The translations under genes and the position numbers were made by a program. A model generated the notes under the pieces. That model had not been told where the DNA came from, ran no database searches, and saw nothing but the letters and a program-made list of their open reading frames with translations. Of a DNA stretch of 64,000 nt, positions 23,326-34,783 are shown piece by piece; within the stretch, counting starts at the first letter, position 1, and every line of letters begins with the position of its first letter. This DNA is from Cryptomeria japonica (lineage: Eukaryota > Streptophyta > Pinopsida > Cupressales > Cupressaceae), in assembly GCF_030272615.1 (NCBI RefSeq), contig NC_081412.1, positions 669,938,852 through 670,002,851 on the forward strand, given 5' to 3'.

Positions 23326-24001
23326 TTTTGGTTAGTTGTGATCACCTATGACCATGGGAATACATTCATGTTGGTCTTAGGACAAGAGGAATGCATTTCC
23401 ACTATCCTTCTCTGTGAACCCACTCATTATAGAATGTGATCCCACAATTGACTAGGCCTATGATCTTTTTCTTTCCCTTGGTGGTGGGATTATGATCCTG
23501 CTGGCCCTATGGTAATGGGCTTTTGTTCCCACCATCACCTTAAGTGAACCCACTTTTTTGGGATTTCTATCTTGAATTTTCCTATCTCTATCCTAAATCT
23601 ACTGAACCCCACTTTTGTGTGTGAGTAGCGGGAATTCCTTCCCATCTCTTTAGCATGCAATCCTGCAGTTCATGAACCAGTGGGATTGTTGTTTTAACCA
23701 CATTAAATGATAATAAATGAATTAAAACTAAAACAAATCTCAAGTTTTTCTAGACATACATCATGATTGGGTCTTCAGTTTTGCTTGATGCTTTCCACCA
23801 GGTCCATGGGATTTGTCAGGATCTCCCTAGCTGCCATCTTCTCCAATATTCTGAAAGCTCTCAATTGTGCAAGATAAATACAACAAAGCTCTAATTTGCT
23901 CTGGATTCTCTCTCATGTGCAGTAACAATGCATAGTAATTTTTTAAATATGCTAATATAGGGATCTATTGGATATTGTTAGTCATTGCTACTGCTAGGAT
24001 A
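23326..24001. other. No gene recognised
   Basis: Non-coding stretch upstream of the PMD-like remnant. A word GTGAACCCACT recurs around 23420 and 23570. No domain, LTR or RNA gene is visible. Confidence 0.4.
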
Positions 24002-25215
24002 TGTTGTTGTCATTGATGATATTTCAATGATTTGCCCCAGTGATTGCTGATTTGGAAGATCTAATTATCTGGTTTGCAGTGTTTTTTTGGTGATCCCTAT
24101 TATGCAGAGCTTGGTATTTCCTCCAATATATTTCGGTCTAATTAGATCTTGTTTTGAGATTTGGGTATATTTTTGGGGATGGTCTTGCATATCTTTATTT
24201 CAAATGGATCATGATTTGGTGCTCCACAAGTTATCTTTCTTCGTGTCAGTTATTGATTGGTTGTGTTCCTTACCTTTCAGATATTGACAAATGAAGATTT
24301 GATAAGTGGTGTTGGTGTAGCTATTATTGATGTTTCTAATGTGCTTTCTAGTGTTTCCTAGTCGTGTCCTATTTTTTATGGTGATCTACATTCATCGTTG
24401 TGTGATTTTTTGGTGGTTTCTATGAATTGGTGATGATTTTCATGTTATGCGGTATTTCTTGTGGTGTACCATGTTGCGGTTGATCTTGGCGATATTTCTG
24501 GTGGAGTTGTGCATTTGGGAATTTGATTTAAGTCCATGTTATGTCATGTAAATTATTTTATTGGTCTGGTGGTCGATTGTTGTATCATGTGATGTAATTT
24601 TATAATTGTGGGTTGAAGGTTTAGTCGACCTTGTTGTCAAGGTTGATGATTTGTATATATAGGTCATATATTCATGTAATTTAGGTGTCAATGTTGTGTC
24701 TACATTATCCAAGAGTGGTATATATGTGAACAAGTGATTTATCCTTCAGTGTTGAGTTTGAGGAGAGACTTGTGTTATAGAGAAGATAACTGTGCTTAAC
24801 TGGAACTGTAATCAGGCATTTGGAGATGCTATTCCTTCATTTCATTTCTTCTAGATTCTAGTCCAAATCTTGTTGTAAGTAAGTGAGACTTCCCTGAGGG
24901 TTGTCACCTTCTAGGCCATTATCTTTTGAGCAGTGAGCTCTAGGTAGTGTGCCTGAATGCATGTGCATTCCCCATTGTAATATTTCACATAAAACTACAG
25001 AGTATCATCTTACTATGGGTAGGTTCCCACCGTGGTTTTTCCCTTAATTGAGTTTTCCACGTCAAAATCTTGGTGTTATATGTTGTGTTCTAAATTTTCT
25101 TATCTTTATCATTGATGTAGTTTATCAGATTTGTCTTTGTGATTAATTTTGTAGATATGATGAAGATTGATTCACCCCACCCCGCTCTCAATCTTCCTCT
25201 TCTTTGCTGCTAACA
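24002..25215 (+). repeat. Copia LTR remnant (possible solo LTR)
   Basis: The right half holds the plant Copia LTR motif at 25030-25080: GTGGTTTTTCCC, then TTTTCCACGTCAAAATCT and GTGTTATA. It is followed by the C-rich end block TTCACCCCACCCCGCTCTC at ~25171-25189. The left end may be TGTTGTTGTCATTGATG at 24002, resembling the start of the element C LTR. Neighbouring pentamers (GGATA and GGCTC) do not match, and no PBS or PPT is adjacent. Borders are approximate. Confidence 0.5.
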
Positions 25216-25446
25216 GGCTCTCCAAAGCCCTATTTTTTACTATCCCAGTCCCTTTAGGATTGTTTTTCTTGGTATTTCTTCATATGATCATCTTTTTTAG
25301 TGTTGTTTTTGCTTGTTGGGTCTATTTCTTGTCCCTATTCCTTTGTCTACCTGGGGCATTTTCTCTCTCCCTATTCTTCATGTAACTAGTGTCTTATTGT
25401 CTTCACACTAACACTATTCTAGTGCCACCACAAAGAAGGGAAAAAT

Positions 25447-26345
25447 GTAGACACCTAGATTTGATTAATTTAATTAATTGAATTTAGTTATCCCGGGCAC
25501 CTTCAATTAAGTAATTACGCATTCTTTGATTAATGTTCCTTCCATCTAGCTAATTATTTTTATTAATTATGCTATAGTCCCAACCTTAATTAATTAATTA
25601 GATTTATCCCTTTCTTCTAGTAAATATATCAAATTCGCAATTTGATTATTTAATTCATGTTTGACATTTTCTTCCAAAATCTTCTAATAGAATTAATTAA
25701 TTCTTTCTTTTCTTCACATGCCTCCTAACTTAACCCTTCCTCTAACTTAACTTGCTTATTTAACCAAGGGTTTTGGTCAACCTTAGCCCTTAGCCCTCAC
25801 CATATGTGTGCACATTTCCAAAATATCCCAAATTTGATGTGTACATTTCCAAAGGAAATGTCTTTGAATTTGGGGCAAATTTTCTAAAATTTGGGAAAAT
25901 AGCCCAAATATCCTAAAACATGGAAATATCCCCATATTTTGGAATAAAACCCTCCTATTTGGGTGTCATTCCAAAATAGGCATGTGTCCTTAGGGACACA
26001 TGTCACCCTCCCTAATAAAACTTGTCCTTCATAAGGACACATGTCATTTGCATCCATGACACATGCCCTTCTTAGGGACATGTGTCTCCTTTTCATGTCT
26101 CTTCATCTCATTCAAGCCTATTTAGTCCCTCCATTGCGCTTCTCAATCCATCCACTTTCATTGCCCTACCCTCATAATGTAGAATTGTTTACTCACCATT
26201 TTGTACATCTAGTAATCATCTCACATCCATTTACATCCCATTTTATCTTAATCCATCTTGTATTCACTATCATAGAGAAGAATCGAGTATCTATCATATA
26301 GCAAGCACACATAAAATCAGGGGACTATCAAATAAAAGGATAAAT
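25447..26345 (+). repeat. Possible Gypsy LTR remnant
   Basis: TGTAGACACCTAGATTTG followed by AT-rich TTAATTAATT words is a common start for plant Gypsy LTRs. No partner copy, PPT or PBS is present in the window, so this rests on composition and the first ~20 bp. It contains the palindromic cluster at 25981-26090. The right border is a guess. Confidence 0.3.
25981..26090. repeat. Cluster of GACACATGTC-type palindromic motifs
   Basis: A perfect hairpin lies at 25981-26002: CATGTGTCC, a 4-nt loop TTAG, then GGACACATG. Related words follow at ~26034 (GGACACATGTCAT), ~26058 (ATGACACATGCCC) and ~26077 (GGGACATGTGTCTCC). The inverted copies could fold into a cruciform or bind a dimeric protein. Confidence 0.6.
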
Positions 26346-26824
26346 GTAGAGTTTGCACTTTAATAGTTTTATTTTTGTTAATATAGTTTCTTCCTTCTTA
26401 GCATCCTAATCTTGAGTGTGGTTGAAATATGTCTCTTTTGATTGTTAGTTTATCTTTTCAAAATCTTTATTTTTTCATTCACAATTTTCTGCATTCATAT
26501 ATGTGTGTGTGAAATAATTAATATAAAACATATTTTTTTTAATCATCTGCTATAAAAACCTAAATCTTTTGAAACATATTTTTTCTTACAAACTAGTCCT
26601 ATAAAAGATAGTTTTAAACATTTTCAATAAAATAAATAGTATTATTTTCCAATTTTCATATAATATATATATATATATATATTAAAATAAATCATTTTAT
26701 ATTTTAGTTTTTACTACTACCAGCTATTATTTTTTGTATGTAGAAACAATCTCTTTTTTTATACACTTACAATAATAATCTACATATATTTTAATTAATA
26801 AATATTTTCCTCAACCAAAAATGA
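26346..26824. other. AT-rich spacer with (AT)n repeat
   Basis: No gene is visible. An (AT)n microsatellite lies at ~26663-26683. The sequence leads into the candidate left target duplication of the large LINE. Confidence 0.5.
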
Positions 26825-26908
26825 GTGAAAAATGAATGACAAAGCTAGTACCACCTCTAAAAAAAAGTAGCATGTCAATAAGAGAAGCTTTCGTATTTTC
26901 ATTTGGAA

Positions 26909-28351
26909 ATGGCGTCACGAAGGAGATTGGGTCTACAACCAAGGGAGTTTAGGGATTTCAAGCAAAATGAAAGACCAAAACTTTTCATGAATCTAGGCTT
27001 CAGATCATGGTTGAAACCGAAATGGGTATGGGAGGATCATAACAGACTTGTAGGTTTTGGGTCGGATGTCAAAAATTAGGAAAAATGGTAAAGAGATTTC
27101 CCAAGACCTAAAGGGGACTATCGGCTAAACCCTAGAGAACGCAACACTTCAATTTTTAGGGTAAACATAGGCTAGCAAAGGGTGTGGGATAAATAATGGA
27201 GACCTAAGAAGATTTCGAGATCTGGATCGATTGTAAACTCAAAACCCAAATCAGATGACAATCATAAGGTGTCATTTTTTCTGGACAGTAAAAGCTGGAG
27301 TGATTCAATGGTTTTTTCAAAGACAAAAGTTTTTTCCTAAAATGTTTCAGAGATTGGTTGGCCTTTGGTCGTGTTAAGAAGTGGTGTGATGAAACGTGGC
27401 CCTTCAAGATGGAGATCAAGACTATGTCAAATGGGTATTTCCTTATCATAGCGGAAAATAACAATGATAAGAATTGGGTCATACAAAATGGCCCATTCTT
27501 CCTGGGAGGATGAGGAGTGTCAATAAGGGATTGGGAACCAAATTTTAACCCTATCAAAGCCTCAATGGAGGAGGTCCCAGTCTGGCTACATTTATATAAT
27601 CTTCCCAGGGAGTATTGGAATAAGGATATTTTCCAGTCCATTGGGAATAAAATGGGGTTTTATCTTAAGTGATATGAAGCCAATTCTAAAGAGGATTTTA
27701 GCTCTTATGTGAGGATTTGTGTTAGCTAGAAACCCAATTTTCAACTCCTGGCATGGATAAAAATTAACACAAACTCGAGGAGCTAGATGTAGAAGGTGGA
27801 GGTTGAGAAAATTATGGAGAAATGTTCAGTCTGTAATAAAGACGACCACTCGAAAGAGGTTTGTTTGATCAAACCAAAAGGAAAATAGATTGATGACCCT
27901 TTGGAAGAGAGATTTGAACATTTTGCTGAGATAAATAGAGATGGTGGACATTCTAACTATCCCAAGGCAGGGGAGCTCCATCAACCACTGATAGAGCTAG
28001 TGAATATGGCACCTTCAGTTGAGAACCCAAAGATGGATGATATTTTGGGAGGGGCACTTCAAACAACCCATTTGGATGCTACATAGTTAGTGGAGGAAGC
28101 ATTAAATAAGATGGAGGCTGCTATGAATGTAATAGATGGGAGTATGGGGGCTCCTAGGGGGTTCTTCCTTTAGAGAGAAAGGAACTACAAATGCAGGAGA
28201 ATTGTGAAATCTTGAACATCGGGGCAGATAATTTGGGAGAAGAGAATGTGGACATCTCTTGGGATGTGGAGGAAGAGGAAGAAGATTGGGGGTTTTTTGA
28301 TGAAGAATATATTCTAGAATGCATTACTATTCAGCAGTCGACCTCCCAAAC
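26909..28351 (+). pseudogene. LINE ORF1, 5' part (gag-like, DUF4283 type)
   Basis: ORF1 of plant LINEs encodes an RNA-binding chaperone-like protein. The likely start is ATG at 26909 (MASRRRLGLQPREFRDF). The DUF4283-like core is near 27360-27750, with FGRVKKWCDETWPFKME, IQNGPFFLGG and VPVWLHLYNLPREYWNKD. A knuckle-like block EKCSVCNKDDHSKEVC lies at ~27815-27870, followed by acidic stretches (EEEEEDWGFFDEE, near 28270). Frameshifts fall between 26909 and 27361 and near 28170. The frame continues after the Copia A insertion at 56597. Confidence 0.7.
28347..28351. repeat. Target-site duplication CAAAC of Copia A (left)
   Basis: CAAAC directly precedes the TG of the left LTR of Copia A and is repeated at 56592-56596 after the CA of the right LTR. 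A 5-bp duplication is the norm for plant Copia integrase. Confidence 0.95.
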
Positions 28352-28797
28352 TGTGAGATTTTGCCAAGATCAAGGGAACAATGAAAAGTATTAAAATAGA
28401 GACAAAAGAATGACAAGAACAAACTGTATTCCCATCAATATGAAAATGATCAACTAGATTCACCAATACAATGAATATAGGCCTGCTTATATAGGTGAGG
28501 CCATATGGATGTATGAGCACACAATCATGAAATGTGGCTCAATGAGAAATAAGGTTAGGTAAGAAATTCTAGGAGTAGGTAGGAAAAATAATATAATATT
28601 CCACAAGAGGTGGATGACCCACCGAATGTGGAGTGTAACAGCAAAATAAGACCACAAAAGGTGGAATTTCTCCTACAAGCTCTATCCCTATGTGCACACT
28701 TCCCTAAGTGTCTCAAATCCAAACTACGAAGAGATGCATTATCCTAAGTTAAGTAAAGTGTAATAATATCCATAATGAATATTTATTTACACCAACA
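28352..28797 (-). repeat. Copia A 3' LTR
   Basis: 446 bp from TGTGAGATTTTGCC to TTTACACCAACA on the + strand, so the sense LTR begins TGTTGGTGTAAA. It matches 56161-56591 apart from point changes and a 15-bp block absent from the right copy (near 28560-28590). Confidence 0.95.
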
Positions 28798-29113
28798 CCC
28801 CACTTAAGTGCAACTTAGGGGAATGAAGACTTAAGTCAGCAATGCAAGATGGGTCCTGACTACTAGGCCATGATAGGTACCCATGTACAATATGCAAATG
28901 CAAGAAAAAATATGCAATGTAATCTCTCACAAACGGAGAAACGGAGAAAACCTAGTGGGAAAAAACTCCCCCCCAAAAGAGAGATGAAAGTACAAAAGAC
29001 TCTCAAAGAAGGACAAAACCTCAAAGAGGAAAAAGTCCCCCCCATAAGAGAGGAAGGAGAAGTTAGCTGACCCCCCCTAATGACACATCCCACACCCCCA
29101 AGAGAGATTGCAA
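28798..29113 (-). other. Copia A polypurine tract and 3' UTR with G-runs
   Basis: The sense strand has CTTAAGTGGGG at 28798-28808, abutting the 3' LTR, as the PPT. Further sense-strand G-runs occur at ~28967-28976, ~29036-29043 and ~29070-29077. The same run of G-tracts is present in D at 52338-52624. An open frame on the - strand here (29093-28863) is non-coding UTR that happens to be open, with a matching frame in D. Confidence 0.7.
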
Positions 29114-29430
29114 CTACTGGAACTTACTCTCAGTGAAAGGGTTGGTGAATATGTCTGCAACCTGCTCCGCTATAGGACAATACTGCAAATCAATGACCTG
29201 TTCCTGAATCAGGTCTCGGATATAGTGCATATGAATCTTGATGTGTTTGGTCAGCTGGTGCTGGACTGGGTTCTTTGAGATAGCAATAGCACTCTAATTG
29301 TCGCAATGTAGAACTGTTGGCCATGAAGTGGTGAACCCAAACTCTATGAGAATCTGTTGAAGCCAAATGGTCTCAATCACTCTGTTAATAGTGCCTCAAT
29401 ACTCAGCCTCAATCGAAGAGAGAGCAATAG
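29114..29430 (-). pseudogene. Copia A RNase H, C-terminal part
   Basis: This continues the RNase H domain interrupted by element B. It begins at ALSSIEAEY (29430 leftwards), where the conserved Glu sits. It continues with ETIWLQQILIEFGF, VLHCDN, AIAISKNPVQH, KHIKIHMHYI and EQVADIFTNP, and stops at 29114. A few internal stops are present. Its upstream half lies at 45022-45421. Confidence 0.9.
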
Positions 29431-30594
29431 TGTTAGGCCCAATATGGAAAGATAATGTACTAAGAGGGGAGGGGTGAATCAGTACTTTCAAATTTTTCTT
29501 CAACAATAACTTTATTGTTAAGCATAAACCAAAAATTGCTGAAACATAATATAATGCTAAAACAAATAAATAACAATCATACATGATTCACTCCATAACA
29601 CATATATTTTAGTTACGTAGAAAATATTGGTTAGAGAGAAAACTTGTGGTAGGGATGGCACCCACAACTTCACTACTGCAATAATAAAGGTTGCTCGATT
29701 AGAGCTACATGTTCAACTATTTCTGATAGCTTACCCTGTTAGGAGTGTCAAGATCTTTAGATCTACCTTGCTAAAGGACTTTACAACACTTATTCTGAAT
29801 GTTGCACTTGGTTAAAGGCTTTACAATTTATAGAATTTGTTAGAGTCTTTTACCCTGGTAAAGGTTTCTCTTACAACTCAAAATATTACAACACAATATT
29901 ACAAAATATCTTCAACTTCACATCTGAAATGTTATAGAAGATTCTATGTGCTCAAAATGAGATTACCTTGCTTATAGAATACCTCGGTAATCCATAGATT
30001 AACTTAGTAAACCCTTCTATTTACTCTATTCCTTGACTATTCTCTTAAATCCTTCTCGGTGACCTCTGTGTCTATGACAGTCACAATACTCAATGCTTCC
30101 TTATCTATCACACATGTCTTGCTCCATATACATATCTGATCCTCAATTCATGTTGTATAAATAGATCTCTTATGTCAGTGATTTTGTTCATTGCTTCAAT
30201 CTTACAAACATGATTCATTAAATGAATAGTCATACAAAATATTTTATTTGATAGATATCCTTAAAATCATACAAAATCTTTAAGGTACAATTTCCTAAGT
30301 GATAATGATTCCCTATTCCTCAATCTTGTAACACGTTTCCCATGTATGTCTAGGTTCAATGAATCTGGTAACACATTTCACTCGATGTGTGTTAAATCGG
30401 TATATCATTTTTGCTGCTTGGTAGACACATTAGTGATACTCGATAGATAGCTCGGTGTATACTAAGCTCTGTGACTACTTTCTTCTATAACCAACTGCTC
30501 TATGCTTACCGACTAAATATTTCGGTAGTAGTAACCGACTAGAGTATATAGAATGACTTTGAACCTAAAACTAATGACAACTTAAATAGTAACA
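29431..30594 (-). repeat. Element B 3' LTR
   Basis: 1164 bp from TGTTAGGCCCAATATGG to AATAGTAACA on the + strand. The sense start is therefore TGTTACTATT. It is uninterrupted and shows the empty site for the insertion that split the other LTR (CTCAATTCATGTTGTATAAA near 30150). Confidence 0.95.
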
Positions 30595-30942
30595 ATCTCC
30601 CCTTTTGACATTAGTTGAGATGTTTGACAAAACTTCTTTCAAAGTCATAACTCAAAAATCTATATACTTACAAAATTTGACTAAAATAACAGTATATACA
30701 ATTGACAATAAAATAGTATACTCAGATATACTCCCCTTATCAATATACTATACAAAACCTTGATTGTGGATGCAATGTGATCAATATTCTGTATTAACTG
30801 CACGGTTGTCACTGCTTTTGCTCGGTTGTCACTTCTTAGTTGTCACTGCTCCCCCTATCAAAATTATTTGTATGTTGATTTGCTTATATACACTATACTC
30901 TTATGTACACTATATACTCCCCTTTTTGACAAACATCAAAAC
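30595..30942 (-). other. Element B 3' UTR with four polypurine tracts
   Basis: Sense-strand purine tracts are AAAAGGGGAGAT at 30595-30606 (abutting the LTR), AAGGGGAG near 30731-30738, ATAGGGGGAGCA near 30847-30856, and AAAAAGGGGAGT at ~30916-30927. Multiple PPT copies point to the Sirevirus lineage despite the lack of pol. The sense-strand text TGTCAAAAAGGGG parallels the 3' ends of C and of the Copia at 1-612. Confidence 0.75.
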
Positions 30943-33900
30943 TTAGTTACCATTCGGTGGAGGCAATTGGTCAAAAATGGATTTATACTTTGTCCTGGCA
31001 TTAGTGAGAGCAGTAGAGAGGGCATCCTTGACACTGTCGATGAGTGAATTCTGAGTTGTAATATTAGGTAACAGTGAAATTAGTCCATCTAAGGTGCTTC
31101 CCTCTGGCTGACTAGATAGGGAGGTATCCTTGTTGATCTGCTCTTGGACGGAGGACGAGTGTGGAATGAATAATGTTTGAAGGGTCATAATGTCCATCCT
31201 TATTTGGTGCTCTTCATTCCTAAGTTCCAATTGTTGAGCCATGAGCTATTGTAGCTTGGTATAAAAATTCTAAGTAGAATTTGGCTCAGTGGTCAATGTA
31301 TTGGAGAGATCAGTGATCTCTCTCTCAATCACTTCTATTTTCTTCTTGATATCCTTAATAAATAAAGAAAATGTACAGAGTTTCAGAAATAAAGAAAGAA
31401 TGTGCTTGAGTTGAGGGGACAACTTAGCAATAAATTTGACAAGTTTTACTTTGCCAATAGTAATGGCTTTCTGTACCTCTTCAATCATTTTAGCAGTGAG
31501 CTCTTTGTCCTTCAATTTGCTCAAATATTCAGATGCATCTACTCCAGATGTCTCTATTTTAGATAGGAGTTTATCCAGTTGAACATGGATGGCTACATCT
31601 ATTGTCATTGTAGCTTTAGGTTGCATATCTGTTAATAGTGCTTTCACCTTCTAAAGTACTCTATTTTTCTTTTGAATAACCATTTGTTTTTCCTATTCGG
31701 CTTTGGCTTTGCATAGTTCACCGAATTCAATGAGTTCTTGCCCTTTTAATTTGGATCTGTCTACATTTGGCAACACTATTGGTTTTGACAAATCTAATTT
31801 GAAACTATTCTTTTTCATTTTCTTTTATTTAGTTTTCACCAGTTGAACTAATACAATGGCTTGGGAGGCTTGTTGTCCCTCGGTAGGTTACTTGGTAGAG
31901 GCAACACTTTTGTCAATTTCTTGAACCTCTGATGTAGCCTTCGGTGAATCCTTGCTTGGGGTCTCAGTTGTAAAATTTTCAGTGCTAGAAGGGGCTTGAG
32001 AAGTTTGTTCCCCAGTGGCCTAAGAGGTAGCTTCTCCTTCTGTAGACTTGTGACCCTTTGTTCCTTGTTCAATATCATGAGGTGTCTCAGTTGAAATAGG
32101 CTGAGTGACCGGAGGATAGGGCTGAACTTGTTCCAAAACTAACTCTATTGAAACCAGTTGGGCATATGCATTCCCTTCTATCATTTCATGTTCTTGTTCC
32201 TTGGTGTCCATGACATCCTCATCAATTTGTATACTATTAGTAGGGTCTTGCACAGGGATATCAGGATCTTGCTCGGTAACATCAACTATTTCAACTTCAA
32301 CTTGCTCACCAGCATTCTTGATTCGAAAGATTTCCTACCACTTTTCTTTGGTCTCATTCTCTACATCCAAATAAAGGTCATTCATCAATTTCAAGGCTCT
32401 TTGCTTCACTAGGAAGTTAGTCTGGTAGGTTTTTAGATGTTCATTGATCTCATCTACTGACATGTCTGAGAAGAGATGTACCAAACTTCTTTCTCTCATC
32501 TATTTCTCCAAGTCCATAGCATACTTCCACCTGTTATCAATATGCAAATACAACTCTTTTGGAAGAGAATTAGATAGCTTCTTCTATTTGTCTCTTTTCT
32601 TCATCATTTCTAGATTCATATTTAACATATCTAAATGCTCCAAATCCACCATATTGTTTCAGATTTGCACAGAAATTATCAACGCTATGTACATCTTTCT
32701 GTTTACTCTTAACAATCTGAAATTTGCTTGCATCTTCAGATTCAGTGTCACTGGACTCTTTAGCTAAAATGAGTCTTCGACTAGATTTCTTATAAGTTCT
32801 GGTTACCTTCAGTGCGGCAACATTCTTTTGTTTCTTACTCGGTGATACTACAGATGATCTAGTGTTTGGGCGCTTAACTGAAGGAGTCGGTGATACCTGT
32901 GATGTATCCTGTTTCTTCCTTTTCAAAATTTTCCCTTTTAGCAACTTGGTGCTTAATGTAATGGCTTCTTCTTGGGCTTTGGATTCCTCCTCGGTGATGA
33001 CTAGAGTGTCCTTGATAGGTGTGGAGGAAGAACCTTCTCCAAATTTCTTCATTAATGCCTTAATCATTTTTGTTGCTTTCCTTGTAGCCTTGGGTACTAC
33101 AATGCTCATCTTAACTTTCTCTTTAACTTCTTCATATGTATCATATCTCAGATCGGTAGCATGCCTTGGTAGAGCAAGAAAAGCATCTATCTACTACTAT
33201 GTAATGTCAAAATCAATCTCATAACCCATAGGTGGCAAAGATTGAGTTCTTAGTTCCACAACATTAACATAGGAGTAGTCGGTGTCTACTTCAAAGCATA
33301 TGTCATCCTTGTATTTCTCTACTAACTTGGGTGGAATTCTATACCTGTTATGCATCTTTTCCTAAAACTTGCTAAAGTAATAATCCATAATCTCATTAAA
33401 GATATCACCAAGCTACTTGATGAAGTCATTGATTTGATGGGTGATTGGTCGGTGTAGCTCCCAAACTACATTACCGACTGATGGAAAGAATTTCTCAAAA
33501 TAGAAAAACATGCATACCAAAATTGATCCAAACATTAGTGTGTTTTCTGAGTTGTTCTTCTTTGGCTTCCTTATGGTGTTGATATTCTCAAACAAGTTTT
33601 TCAACAATACTTTGCATAGATCAATTTTCATTCCTTTCTTCACAATTTTATATGCTAAATTGACAGTTGCATAGGGTACACTGTTTTCCCTTGCCGATTG
33701 AAAGAAACAATAGCCTATGACTCTAATTGCAAACTTCAGCTCTGCATCTTTGACATTGTTCAATTTTAGTCCTTTGTAATCAAATTCAGCTCTGGTTAAA
33801 GTTATCAATTCCTTCTGTGAGGTCATTTTCTGAGCTCAGGCATGGTCATAAATAGGGTAACCGGTGATCAAGTGGATGATTTCCTTGGTGATCTTAAATG

Positions 33901-34270
33901 GTTGCTCCTCTAACCACATAAAGTCATCATGAACTCTACTCAAGACAAATTTAACCCACTAGGGTTTGAAGACTCGTGGGTAGGTTAGGGCTTTGGTCAA
34001 TCCCTTGACTTTAATGTGGTCATACTTGTTATCTAGTTTTCCATTGGTACACAATTCATCATATGTATCCTTGATTTCAACATGACCTAGTTCCTCAACC
34101 CGACACTTAGTGAAGAGTCTGACATCTTCAACTAATAAAACCCTATTTGGAATGATTGAAAATGCAGTTTTATCATCCAATTCAGATGCTACTTTGGGAG
34201 TTAGAGAGTATTTCAGTGAGGGCTTCTCAATATTCTCAACAACAATGGGCTTCTGAATTTTAGGTACCAT
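30943..34270 (-). pseudogene. Element B ORF2, ~1,110-codon protein of unknown function
   Basis: Starting at Met 34270, the frame runs through open stretches 34270-33959, 33826-33413 and 33109-32570 without a frame change. It then shifts once and continues through 32253-32020, 31647-31270 and 31242-30943. The N-terminal third (CRVEELGHVEI, IGYCFFQSARENSV, MFFYFEKFFPSVGNVVW) aligns with element C ORF2. A basic, nuclear-signal-like segment follows (KRKKQ, SPSKKQKN), then acidic and helical parts. No enzyme motif of retroelement pol is visible. Family unknown; a relation to the env-like or plant-transposon-protein genes of Sireviruses is a guess. Confidence 0.6.
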
Positions 34271-34783
34271 TGCAGATTTTGGATAATTACTAACAAGAGA
34301 TTCTTAGGGTTTGAAGACTTTCAAATGGTAGATGCTTTCCATTTAGCAAATATAAAATTGATATTCACAATTGATATGATCGGTAAACTAGCTTGACAAT
34401 GCGTTGTGATTGAAGTAAATACCTTAAATTTTTCTTCAAAAGAGATTTGATCACCTTTGAATCGCTTTGCTCTGCTTTCTAAAAACTTGGTAAGTGTAAA
34501 ATGACCGCATAAAAGCTTTAAGTACATAATTTTACCTTATCGGGCTTCGTGCGGTTAGGTAAGAAAACATTAAATGCACTCGGTACCACTTCCTTTTTAT
34601 GCTTTTACCGAGTAGCCAGAGTTCCTAAATTTACCGACTAGACAAGCTTCCAAAAGACTTAATAAAATTTTAAAATTTCCTAATGTATCTTTAGCTATGC
34701 AAATTTTGAATTAAGTACATGATAAAATAGGAACTGTTAAGATTTAACCTTGAGAGAATGCAGTCCCTTCATACCTTCATCGA

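Noticed and set aside
26909-26935. TGGCGTCACGAAGGAGATT read as an Asp-type primer-binding site of a Gypsy element
   Set aside because: Only the first few bases fit TGGCGCC, and the sequence encodes the basic N-terminus of LINE ORF1.
28863-29093. 76-codon - frame, with an 83-codon relative at 52307-52558, as a small gene shared by A and D
   Set aside because: It lies in the 3' UTR after the polyprotein stop; similarity follows from the elements being one family, and the residues reflect the G-run PPT region.
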